A stretch of 9,886 nucleotides of DNA, taken from positions 1 through 9,886 of the forward strand of contig CAKPAQ010000020.1 of the NCBI GenBank assembly GCA_934133015.1, written 5' to 3'. The notes beneath the pieces are model-generated. The model was given only the letters and a program-made list of their open reading frames with translations, ran no database searches and had not been told where the DNA came from. This DNA comes from an uncultured Bacilli bacterium. Its GTDB lineage: Bacteria; Bacillota_I; Bacilli_A; RF39; UBA660. The translations under genes and the position numbers were made by a program. Below, one piece after another: positions 1-6,496 of the stretch. Numbering within the stretch: position 1 is the stretch's first letter; every line of letters begins with the position of its first letter.

Positions 1-356
1 ACATAATCTTCTTTCAAAGTAGAAGTACTCTTTTTTCTTAAAGTTACTTCATACGGAATTGCTTCTGTTCCAGTATTAGTTGCTTCAATAGAAAAATCAA
101 ATACATTGTTATCTCCATCTAGTGCTTTACCTTGGGTATCAGAAATTGGTAAAGCATTAGTTAACTTGATTCCTGTTTTTACTCCAGTGTTTTCAGTATA
201 TAAGAACTTTAATGTACCAGTAGTTACTGTATTATCAGTTGTTCCTAACTTTGTATAAGTAAACACTGCATAAGTTATTCCTACTGTTACTATTACTAAA
301 CCGATTAGTCCTATTATTGATAAAATTAGTACTTTCTTTTTATCTTTTTTATTCAT
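1..356 (-). CDS. SipW-dependent-type (TasA/camelysin-like) surface protein, N-terminal part
   Basis: The gene is cut by the left edge; 118 whole codons are visible. It starts at ATG 356-354, with a good ribosome binding site AGAAGGA (369-363) six bases upstream. The product begins with a Lys-rich n-region (MNKKDKKK) and a hydrophobic stretch at residues 9-29 that ends in GITYA-VFTY. It then has N-x-V-x-x-GTLKF at about residues 42-51. In the TasA/camelysin family the SipW-type signal peptidase cleaves after such a motif, and an N-x-x-x-x-GTL strand follows. The later segment (residues 86-106, FDFSIEATNTGTEAIPYEV) looks like a beta-sandwich. I infer an exported surface or fibre-forming protein; its C-terminus, and any sortase anchor, lie outside the window. 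It is separated from the conjugation operon by a terminator and has its own promoter with a G10 tract. The family call is fairly secure, the exact function is not. Confidence 0.75.
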   Translation of the reverse strand, partial: MNKKDKKKVLILSIIGLIGLVIVTVGITYAVFTYTKLGTTDNTVTTGTLKFLYTENTGVKTGIKLTNALPISDTQGKALDGDNNVFDFSIEATNTGTEAIPYEVTLRKKSTSTLKEDY

Positions 357-378
357 TAAAAATCCTTCTCTCTAGCCT

Positions 379-423
379 ATTATACATACTAATTCTATCA
401 TAGCTACCCCCCCCCCATGTCAA
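379..423 (-). promoter_or_regulatory. Promoter with poly-G spacer upstream of the SipW-type surface protein gene
   Basis: On the minus strand a perfect -35 box TTGACA (423-418) is followed by T, ten G (416-407), TAGCTA and then the extended -10 TGATAGAAT (400-392; hexamer TAGAAT at 397-392). The -35 to -10 spacer is 20 bases, three above the optimum of 17. A second, perfect -10 hexamer TATAAT lies at 384-379 but has no recognisable -35 at 17 bases. Transcription from either would give a short leader before the ribosome binding site at 369-363. The G-tract placement suggests that expression depends on its length. Confidence 0.6.
407..416. repeat. Homopolymer tract of ten C (plus) / ten G (minus)
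   Basis: A run of ten C on the plus strand in an otherwise A+T-rich window; I saw no other G or C run of similar length here. It lies between the -35 and -10 boxes of the surface-protein promoter. Homopolymers of this length are prone to slipped-strand mispairing, so the length is expected to vary between cells and between reads. Confidence 0.9.
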
Positions 424-444
424 TGGGCGTGGCAAATTTTTATG

Positions 445-459
445 TTAACTCAAAGTTAA
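445..459. promoter_or_regulatory. Small inverted repeat, possible operator
   Basis: TTAACT (445-450) and AGTTAA (454-459) form a perfect six-base inverted repeat with a three-base centre. It sits 22 bases upstream of the -35 box of the surface-protein promoter. The site could bind a dimeric regulator, but an A+T-rich repeat of this size can arise by chance. Confidence 0.2.
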
Positions 460-475
460 TTATTCGATTTATACG

Positions 476-499
476 AAAAAACCAATGCATTTGCATTGG
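476..499 (-). terminator. Rho-independent terminator ending the conjugation operon
   Basis: On the minus strand CCAATGC (499-493), loop AAAT, GCATTGG (488-482) and then six T (481-476) form a perfect seven-base stem followed at once by a T run. It begins 16 bases after the virD4 stop codon. On the plus strand the stem is not followed by a T run, so it should act only on leftward transcription. It separates the T4SS operon from the surface-protein gene. Confidence 0.88.
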
Positions 500-515
500 C
501 TAATTAATAATTATT

Positions 516-2981
516 TTAATCTTCAAAGAAGTCATCAAAGAATTGATCATCAGTAACATCAATTTCCTTGTCTGGTATTTTATCATTATTAATGATTGGT
601 TTTTCTGTTACTACCTTTTCTACTTCTTTTTTAGGTTCTATTTCTTTCTTTTCAATTACTTCTTTTACTGTTGGAATCTCTGGTTCTTTTTTGATTTCCT
701 TCTCAGTTGGTTCTAGTTTATTATTTATTAACTCTTCAATACTAGATACTGATGGTTTAACTGGCTGTTGTTGAGATGGCTGAGATGGTTTTGGTTCTTT
801 AGCATCTAACTTAGACAAATCAAATTGAATTTGTTCATGATTAGGAATAATTGATTCTTTCTTATTTGCATCAGTATTCTTTTCTATATCACTAGCTTTG
901 GTATTATTGACTTCAACTGGCTTGTCTTTTGCCTTAGCTTCAAGCTCTTTCTGACGTTTTTCTTCGGCTTCAATTTCAGCAATTTTAGCATCAATCTTCT
1001 TAACTAAATCATCAACATTAAATCCAGATGAGTTATTATTTTGTGGTGGTAATATACCAGAATTAGCTTGTTGATTTTGCATTGGCATTGGTGTAGGCAT
1101 TGGTCTATTTTGTTGAGGCATAAATCCAGGCATTCCTGCCATGTTAGGATTCATTCCACCCATATTACCCATCATATTTGACATACCACCTGGCATACTT
1201 CCAGGCATACTTCCAGGCATACTACCTGGCATACCAGCGGCAGAAGGATTATTCATCATTTCCATTAATTTTTCTTTTTTCTTGGCTTTTACATATTCAC
1301 GTAAATCAAAGGTATGAACTTCACTCTTATCACGATGTGGATATTCAGCTTTGGCATATTTCTTACCAAAATCCATTTGATAATAAGGAACAAATTTAGT
1401 CTTAAATGGATTCTTTCTCATACGCATGATAATTACTTCAAATTGTTTCATACGTTGCAAATCGCTTATAGTTACAAGTGGAGTTGATGCAGTTTTATCA
1501 TCTTTTTTAGATTTTACTTCACCACACATTTTTGATATTTCTTCTAGAGCCTTTAACTCAGTAGTAATTAGATAAATGATATTACCACAGTTACCTTTAA
1601 TAGTTTCGGCATTTTCCTTACCATAAACTTGGTCTAACTGAGCAAAGTTTTGGATAATCATAGTAAAACGAATTTGTCTAGAACGTGCTGCAGTGATCAT
1701 TGTTGTTATATCTTTAAGTGGTGGCATGTTAGCGAACTCATCAAGTAAGAAATTAGTTCTTACAGGTAATTTACCACCATGTTTTTGTGCAGTTGAGATT
1801 AATGTTTCATAACATTGTTTCAAAAGAATAGTTACTAAAGAATGATATGTTTTCTTTTCATCTTGAATAACTATATATAATACAGTTGGCTTTTCACCAA
1901 TTGATTCCAATTCAAAATCACTATGGCTTAACATTTCTGATAAATTTTCACGTGATGCAAATAGCTTTATTTTTTGCTTAAATACAGAAATGATAGAACC
2001 TTTGGTTTCATTAGGTGCCATTATAGTACCAGAAGCATTAGTATATGCTGCACCACCTGGATCCTTTGTATTGTAGTATTCTTTTATATATGTAGAACCT
2101 CCAAATTTTTCTTCTCCAACTGTAGTCATTAAACTAATACTATTAAGATTTACTTTATCTTCAGTAGTGTCTTCAAACATTCCAAGTGCTAATCCAGAAA
2201 AATAGTCAGCAGAAGTTTTTTCCCAGAATGGATCGGCATTTCCTGATTTTTCTTCATATAGAATGTTAGCTGCTAAGTCATCTAGTAATTCTATTGCTTT
2301 ATCTTGATTACCTGTTTTATACATACGATATGGAAGAGATAATGGGTTCCATGCGTTACCATCTTGTGGATCACGGAAGTTAAGAATTAAAACATTGTAT
2401 CCTTTTTCACGAAGCATATTTGATGTTTGTTCATATATTTCACCTTTAGGGTCAGTTATAATCATTGATTCTTTTTTCTTAGCTAATACTTCTACAGTAG
2501 GAAAGATAACTGTTTGAGTTTTACCAGAACCAGTAGCTCCTATTACTAGGTTATGATATTCACCATTATCAACCCAAATTTCTTCTTTTTTTATTATTAA
2601 TGGGATACCAGCTGCATCTGATTCTTTAGCATGTGGGTCTACTCTAGCTACTCCCTTATCAGTTTTAATTTCTTTTTCTTTTGCCCAATGACTATATCCT
2701 TTAGATGATTTTTCGGTTGAAAAACCAATTCCACTTTCACGTTCAAAAAAGTAAGAGGATACAGACATGAATATAGCTGCTAAAAAGATTAAAAAGAAAA
2801 CTAAGGTAGCTGTTATACGACTTGGTGCCAAAGCTGGTAATGGATTCAAACCATAAAAGCGGCCATTAATAGCAAGTTCAGGAAAATTTAGTACTCCTAA
2901 ACAAACTATATAAAATAAAAATATTGCAAATATTATAAATATTAATACATCAACTGCATCAGCTTTAAATTTTAATTTCAT
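516..2981 (-). CDS. virD4: VirD4/TraG-type T4SS coupling ATPase with long low-complexity tail
   Basis: This is the coupling protein, the inner-membrane ATPase that brings the relaxosome to the T4SS channel. The 821-residue product has two N-terminal membrane helices (about 10-31 and 56-78). The ATPase core has Walker A GATGSGKT (148-155), DPKGE (177-181), NPL (212-214), Walker B LLDEFANMP (412-420), and family motifs AARSRQIRF (431-439) and IIQNFAQL (442-449). The core ends near residue 560. A tail of about 240 residues follows, unlike the compact family C-terminus. It has MPGS repeats (584-599), a Met/Pro/Gln-rich stretch to about 650, a charged probable coiled coil (655-687), Lys/Glu-Pro repeats (755-795) and an acidic-aromatic end (DDQFFDDFFED). 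The start is ATG 2981 with an AGGAAGAGGG ribosome binding site seven bases upstream. The gene is last in the operon, 67 bases after its neighbour, and is followed by the terminator. The core assignment is very secure; the tail's role (substrate or partner binding) is inference. Confidence 0.95.
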   Translation of the reverse strand: MKLKFKADAVDVLIFIIFAIFLFYIVCLGVLNFPELAINGRFYGLNPLPALAPSRITATLVFFLIFLAAIFMSVSSYFFERESGIGFSTEKSSKGYSHWAKEKEIKTDKGVARVDPHAKESDAAGIPLIIKKEEIWVDNGEYHNLVIGATGSGKTQTVIFPTVEVLAKKKESMIITDPKGEIYEQTSNMLREKGYNVLILNFRDPQDGNAWNPLSLPYRMYKTGNQDKAIELLDDLAANILYEEKSGNADPFWEKTSADYFSGLALGMFEDTTEDKVNLNSISLMTTVGEEKFGGSTYIKEYYNTKDPGGAAYTNASGTIMAPNETKGSIISVFKQKIKLFASRENLSEMLSHSDFELESIGEKPTVLYIVIQDEKKTYHSLVTILLKQCYETLISTAQKHGGKLPVRTNFLLDEFANMPPLKDITTMITAARSRQIRFTMIIQNFAQLDQVYGKENAETIKGNCGNIIYLITTELKALEEISKMCGEVKSKKDDKTASTPLVTISDLQRMKQFEVIIMRMRKNPFKTKFVPYYQMDFGKKYAKAEYPHRDKSEVHTFDLREYVKAKKKEKLMEMMNNPSAAGMPGSMPGSMPGSMPGGMSNMMGNMGGMNPNMAGMPGFMPQQNRPMPTPMPMQNQQANSGILPPQNNNSSGFNVDDLVKKIDAKIAEIEAEEKRQKELEAKAKDKPVEVNNTKASDIEKNTDANKKESIIPNHEQIQFDLSKLDAKEPKPSQPSQQQPVKPSVSSIEELINNKLEPTEKEIKKEPEIPTVKEVIEKKEIEPKKEVEKVVTEKPIINNDKIPDKEIDVTDDQFFDDFFED
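1185..1232 (-). repeat. Four tandem 12-base units inside virD4 (MPGS repeats)
   Basis: Four consecutive 12-base units encode MPGS, MPGS, MPGS and MPGG in the virD4 tail. The central two units are identical (plus-strand unit ggcatacttcca). Because 12 is a multiple of three, gain or loss of a unit keeps the reading frame. The repeat is likely to vary in copy number without inactivating the gene. Confidence 0.85.
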
Positions 2982-3011
2982 GGTATTACCCTCTTCCTAC
3001 AACATAAATAT

Positions 3012-3040
3012 ATTATAAACAATTTTAAAATTAAATACAA
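3012..3040 (-). promoter_or_regulatory. Possible internal promoter before virD4
   Basis: In the 67-base gap before virD4 the minus strand has TTGTAT (3040-3035), a 17-base spacer and a perfect TATAAT (3017-3012). This would place a start site just before the virD4 ribosome binding site. The -35 matches consensus at only three of six bases and the region is extremely A+T-rich, so a chance match is quite possible. Confidence 0.3.
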
Positions 3041-3048
3041 TAATTTGT

Positions 3049-3828
3049 TTATTTACATAAATTAGCTATTTCTTTTTTATTTTCATACAAATTATATATG
3101 ATGGCGCATGATTCTTGTGGTCTACTAAAATAATTTTGTTCTATTATAATCTCGTATTTTTTATCTTCTTTAATATCAACTATTCTGTTTATTTCATAAG
3201 AAGGCTCATCATATATTTTATCTTTATCTATAACTTTTTTTATTAGTATATTTATTTCACCATTTTTTTCTATAAATACAACTGAGAATAACTTATCAAA
3301 GTTTGATTCCATAAAATAATTACTTAGGCAATATATTTTTTCATCGATACCATCATTATCTACATCAAGTACATACTTTTGACTGATATTAAAATTATCA
3401 TATTCGGTAATTTTTATTTTTTCTAAAGCATTTTTTATTATTTCTTTATCGGAATCTTCTAATTCTAAAGTACTTTTAGGGGTAACACCAAGTTTTAATG
3501 TCCCAGTAGAAGCAAATAATTCACCTTCATATGTAACATTCTTACCTGATTCATCATATAAATAATATTTATTGGTAAGTAGTATTCTATATTTTCCTAA
3601 AGTTCCATCAGCTGTATATACATTAAATTCTTTTAATTTGTAATCATCATTATTAGTTATGTTGTGCCATCCATTATGCTCATATTTTATTTTAATAAAA
3701 TCACCAGATAAAATATATAATTTATCGTGTAATCCTCTTATATAATTGGGTAAGAAAATGACTAGCATAATTATTACATATAATATTACTAATATAATTA
3801 CTGTCTTGTATGCTTTATTTTCCATCAT
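3049..3828 (-). CDS. Membrane-anchored extracytoplasmic protein of unknown function with DxDxDG loop
   Basis: I do not recognise this 259-residue protein. It has a short N-terminus, one membrane helix (about residues 8-28) and an outside part of about 230 residues rich in Asp, Glu, Asn, Ile and Tyr. VLDVDNDGIDEKIY (153-166) has the DxDxDGxxE spacing of a calcium-binding EF-hand or FG-GAP-type loop. Three Cys (167, 241, 258) all lie on the outer side. Two ATG codons stand in tandem at the start; the first (3828) is placed six bases after the AGGTG of GTAGGTGAA. Only five bases separate it from the stop of the hydrolase gene, so the two are almost certainly co-transcribed. Two 60-base lines counted by hand contain 12 and 16 G+C, against 20 and 23 in two lines of virD4, which hints at a different origin. 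It could be a divergent VirB8-like scaffold (same topology), an accessory factor for the hydrolase, or a surface cargo protein. None of these is demonstrated. Confidence 0.8.
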   Translation of the reverse strand: MMENKAYKTVIILVILYVIIMLVIFLPNYIRGLHDKLYILSGDFIKIKYEHNGWHNITNNDDYKLKEFNVYTADGTLGKYRILLTNKYYLYDESGKNVTYEGELFASTGTLKLGVTPKSTLELEDSDKEIIKNALEKIKITEYDNFNISQKYVLDVDNDGIDEKIYCLSNYFMESNFDKLFSVVFIEKNGEINILIKKVIDKDKIYDEPSYEINRIVDIKEDKKYEIIIEQNYFSRPQESCAIIYNLYENKKEIANLCK

Positions 3829-3833
3829 TTCAC

Positions 3834-6467
3834 CTACCCTTTTTTAAATAATCGATAACCAACTATAGATCCTAATCCATATGTATGACCTACTTCATTT
3901 CCACCTGAACCTGAGTCAAACATATAAATGGCATCTCCTTCAACTCTATCAACCGCTACAAAGTGGTTACCATATTTTACATTAAGAACAACATCATATC
4001 CTTGATTAATGAAGGCTGCTACTTCGCTAGGTCCGACTTTCTTTTGTTCTCCTCCAGCATAACTGTATCCTGGAACAATTTTTGAAACTGCTCCCCAGTT
4101 AAGAAGGTTTCCATCATATCCACCAACCTTAGCTAATTCTTTGGCAAATGTTCCTGGGTTAAAGTTAGGATCAAGGGTTGTTGGTAAACCAGAACGTTTA
4201 GCTAATATGGCAACTGCTGTTGTAGCACATCCAATTTCACCAACTGTTTTATTTCCAATTGGAACATCACTCCATCTAGAATCATCCTGTTTCCAACTAT
4301 CCCATTCACCAGCATAGCCTCCACCAGCAACATTACAAGTTCTATCAGTATATAATTGACCTTCGATTGGATCAATACTACCATTCCATGTACCAATATC
4401 GTATTGTTCAAGATTATTATTTTTTATAATTGAGAGAATTGAACTTCTATAATTTTCTGATTCTGCATAACGATTATTTATTATACATGTAAGTTGTCCT
4501 TCGACTGTAGTTTGATTATTACATCCATATTTTTCAGTTAATAACCTAGAATGATCCATAGTTGAGTTTTTAAATGAATCGTAAACTCTATACCACTTAC
4601 AATCACCCTTATTAGATTTACTACACATTGCTACAATAGAACCATTCCAAAAGGCATTACCACTACAGCTATTACCACCTTCACCCGGCGCATAGATTGT
4701 TCCAACATAGCCATCTGGTAATTGTTTAGGGGCACAATCTCCAGCAGTCATACCATAATAATTTGCATATTTTGTACTTAATTCACTATTTCCGTTTCCA
4801 CTTTCAAGAGCAGCTTGAGCAAGAGTAATCGAAGCAAGAATTCCTGTTCTTGACATTTCATCTATAGCTACTGGTGCTACTTTTTCAATGAAGTCTTTTC
4901 TACTAGAACTACCTTCTCCACCATTATAGTAATCGGCACCTTCATCATCACGACAAATATAAGAATTAGCTTCACACATTTGACTTGGTCCCATTTCATG
5001 CCAAAGTAAATATATATCTTCAACAATCTTTTTTACTTTTTCATACTTTTCACTACCAACTTCAAGTGGTTCAGATGTACTAGGTAAATATTTTTTATAA
5101 TATTCAGCTACAAAAGAATCCATTAAGTTCCAGTAATAAACATTATCCAAATCATTTAAATCGCCTACACTTAGGGTTGCGAAATCATATGTATCAGTTG
5201 GAACACTAGGGTAACATTTTTTTTCAGTAACTTTTGTACCATTTACTTCTTTTTCTTCATATGTATAGGCTGGTACATAAAATTGATATTGTATATTTTT
5301 TTCTTTTTTTGCCTCTTTTATAAGGAAATTCCATATTCCTGGCACAAGATCGTTACTAGCAATTTGTCTATAAGTATTACTATCTCTAATTGGTGTTCCT
5401 TTGTCAGCTAAATCTGCCATATTTTTCCAATTATATAACCAATTAGTAGTAGTAGTAAAAAAGCTTCTATAATCTAAAATAAAATCACTAGCTCTTGCTA
5501 AATCGGTTCTTCCATCTGACCCAAAATTATAACTTCTTGCTTCTTCAGCACAATAATCATGTAATATACCAGTTGATTGATTATTTTTTAAAACTTCTGC
5601 ATCAAGTCCATAGACTGTTCTTCTTATTTGCATATTACCAAGAAGTTCAATCTGCTTAATCATCTTTTTATAATCTTTACCAGTTAAACCTAGTTCTGAA
5701 CCATCTGGAGTTTCAATTTCTTCTTCTTTATTATCATCAATATAATGATCATTTTCAATATCTACAGTTAGTGTGGCCGTAATTAAATTTACGTCAATAC
5801 AAACATTATATTTTTTCTTTAATGTTGCTTGAACTTCTCTTAATCTTTCATAATACTCAAGCTCTAATTCTTCTGTAGATTTATATCCAACTAATGTTTT
5901 TAAACTGTCCCAGGCATTACGGAAAAATTGGATAACTGTATCAGCTGGTCCTAAAATAACACCAATTACTCCGGCAAATGTAATTATCATTATTATAAAA
6001 CCACCTATAGCTGGTAAAAACTTAGTCCAATGTTTTTTAACAAAATTAAACATTTTTTCAGTAGTACTAATTTCTACATCACTATCAATTTCAGCTTGAT
6101 TATTACTACTACCACCCATTCCAGGTAGTTTAAAACCATTAGATCCTTTTTCTTTATCCCCAAGGCTCATACTTGATGATGGAGCACTTCCTGATGATTT
6201 TGGTGCTTGTCCACTGCCATTATCCATAGCTTGATTAGCTGCATCTAAAGCACCTGATTTCTGAGCTAAATTAGCAGCTGTTTTAGCAAATGGATTTTTT
6301 TCTAATTGTTGTGCACCTTTAGTTAAAACAGCATCACCTAATTTGGTGTTACTTAAGGCTTCTACTGCCTTACCACCCGCAGGTCCTAAATAAGCATTGG
6401 CTGCTGCTTTAGCACCTGCTTTAGTTACTTCTTTACTAGCGTTACTAGGTTGATTATTGTCAGCCAT
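3834..6467 (-). CDS. T4SS-associated cell-wall hydrolase: N-acetylglucosaminidase plus C39-like peptidase
   Basis: This 877-residue protein probably opens peptidoglycan for the conjugation channel, the role of VirB1 or Tn916 Orf14/CwlT. The order is: a disordered Ala/Ser/Gly-rich N-terminus (1-140); one membrane helix (about 151-173); an unassigned external region (about 195-510); a glucosaminidase-type domain (about 525-690) with the catalytic-Glu motif LAQAALESGNGNS (E555) and KYANYYGM; a linker; and a C39-like papain-fold peptidase (about 720-877). The peptidase opens with WDSWKQDDSRW and has Cys747 in EIGCATTA, His835 in YGNHFVAVD and Asp851 in FDSGSG. All expected catalytic residues are present. 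Tn916-type homologues usually pair a lysozyme-like domain with NlpC/P60, so this combination differs. At least twelve Cys lie on the outer side. The ATG at 6467 has AGGTG seven bases upstream and follows the VirB4 stop by 29 bases. Domain calls are strong; the exact bonds cut are inferred. Confidence 0.9.
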   Translation of the reverse strand: MADNNQPSNASKEVTKAGAKAAANAYLGPAGGKAVEALSNTKLGDAVLTKGAQQLEKNPFAKTAANLAQKSGALDAANQAMDNGSGQAPKSSGSAPSSSMSLGDKEKGSNGFKLPGMGGSSNNQAEIDSDVEISTTEKMFNFVKKHWTKFLPAIGGFIIMIITFAGVIGVILGPADTVIQFFRNAWDSLKTLVGYKSTEELELEYYERLREVQATLKKKYNVCIDVNLITATLTVDIENDHYIDDNKEEEIETPDGSELGLTGKDYKKMIKQIELLGNMQIRRTVYGLDAEVLKNNQSTGILHDYCAEEARSYNFGSDGRTDLARASDFILDYRSFFTTTTNWLYNWKNMADLADKGTPIRDSNTYRQIASNDLVPGIWNFLIKEAKKEKNIQYQFYVPAYTYEEKEVNGTKVTEKKCYPSVPTDTYDFATLSVGDLNDLDNVYYWNLMDSFVAEYYKKYLPSTSEPLEVGSEKYEKVKKIVEDIYLLWHEMGPSQMCEANSYICRDDEGADYYNGGEGSSSRKDFIEKVAPVAIDEMSRTGILASITLAQAALESGNGNSELSTKYANYYGMTAGDCAPKQLPDGYVGTIYAPGEGGNSCSGNAFWNGSIVAMCSKSNKGDCKWYRVYDSFKNSTMDHSRLLTEKYGCNNQTTVEGQLTCIINNRYAESENYRSSILSIIKNNNLEQYDIGTWNGSIDPIEGQLYTDRTCNVAGGGYAGEWDSWKQDDSRWSDVPIGNKTVGEIGCATTAVAILAKRSGLPTTLDPNFNPGTFAKELAKVGGYDGNLLNWGAVSKIVPGYSYAGGEQKKVGPSEVAAFINQGYDVVLNVKYGNHFVAVDRVEGDAIYMFDSGSGGNEVGHTYGLGSIVGYRLFKKG

Positions 6468-6496
6468 GCTTATTCACCTACCTTTACTTCAGATTT

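Noticed and set aside
568..774. Plus-strand open frame of 68 codons
   Set aside because: It lies antisense inside the virD4 tail; its Ser/Phe-rich sequence is the complement of Lys/Glu codons, and no ribosome binding site or family is seen.
1178..1399. Plus-strand open frame with YFQAY repeats
   Set aside because: The repeats are the antisense reading of the MPGS units in virD4, so it is a shadow frame.
3484..3516. ASTGTLKLGV in the 259-residue protein resembling the GTLKF strand of the SipW-type protein
   Set aside because: The match is very short, the protein lacks the SipW-type signal motif, and the rest of the sequence does not follow the family pattern.
4202..4411. Minus-strand open frame of 69 codons
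   Set aside because: It is an alternative frame wholly inside the well-supported hydrolase gene.
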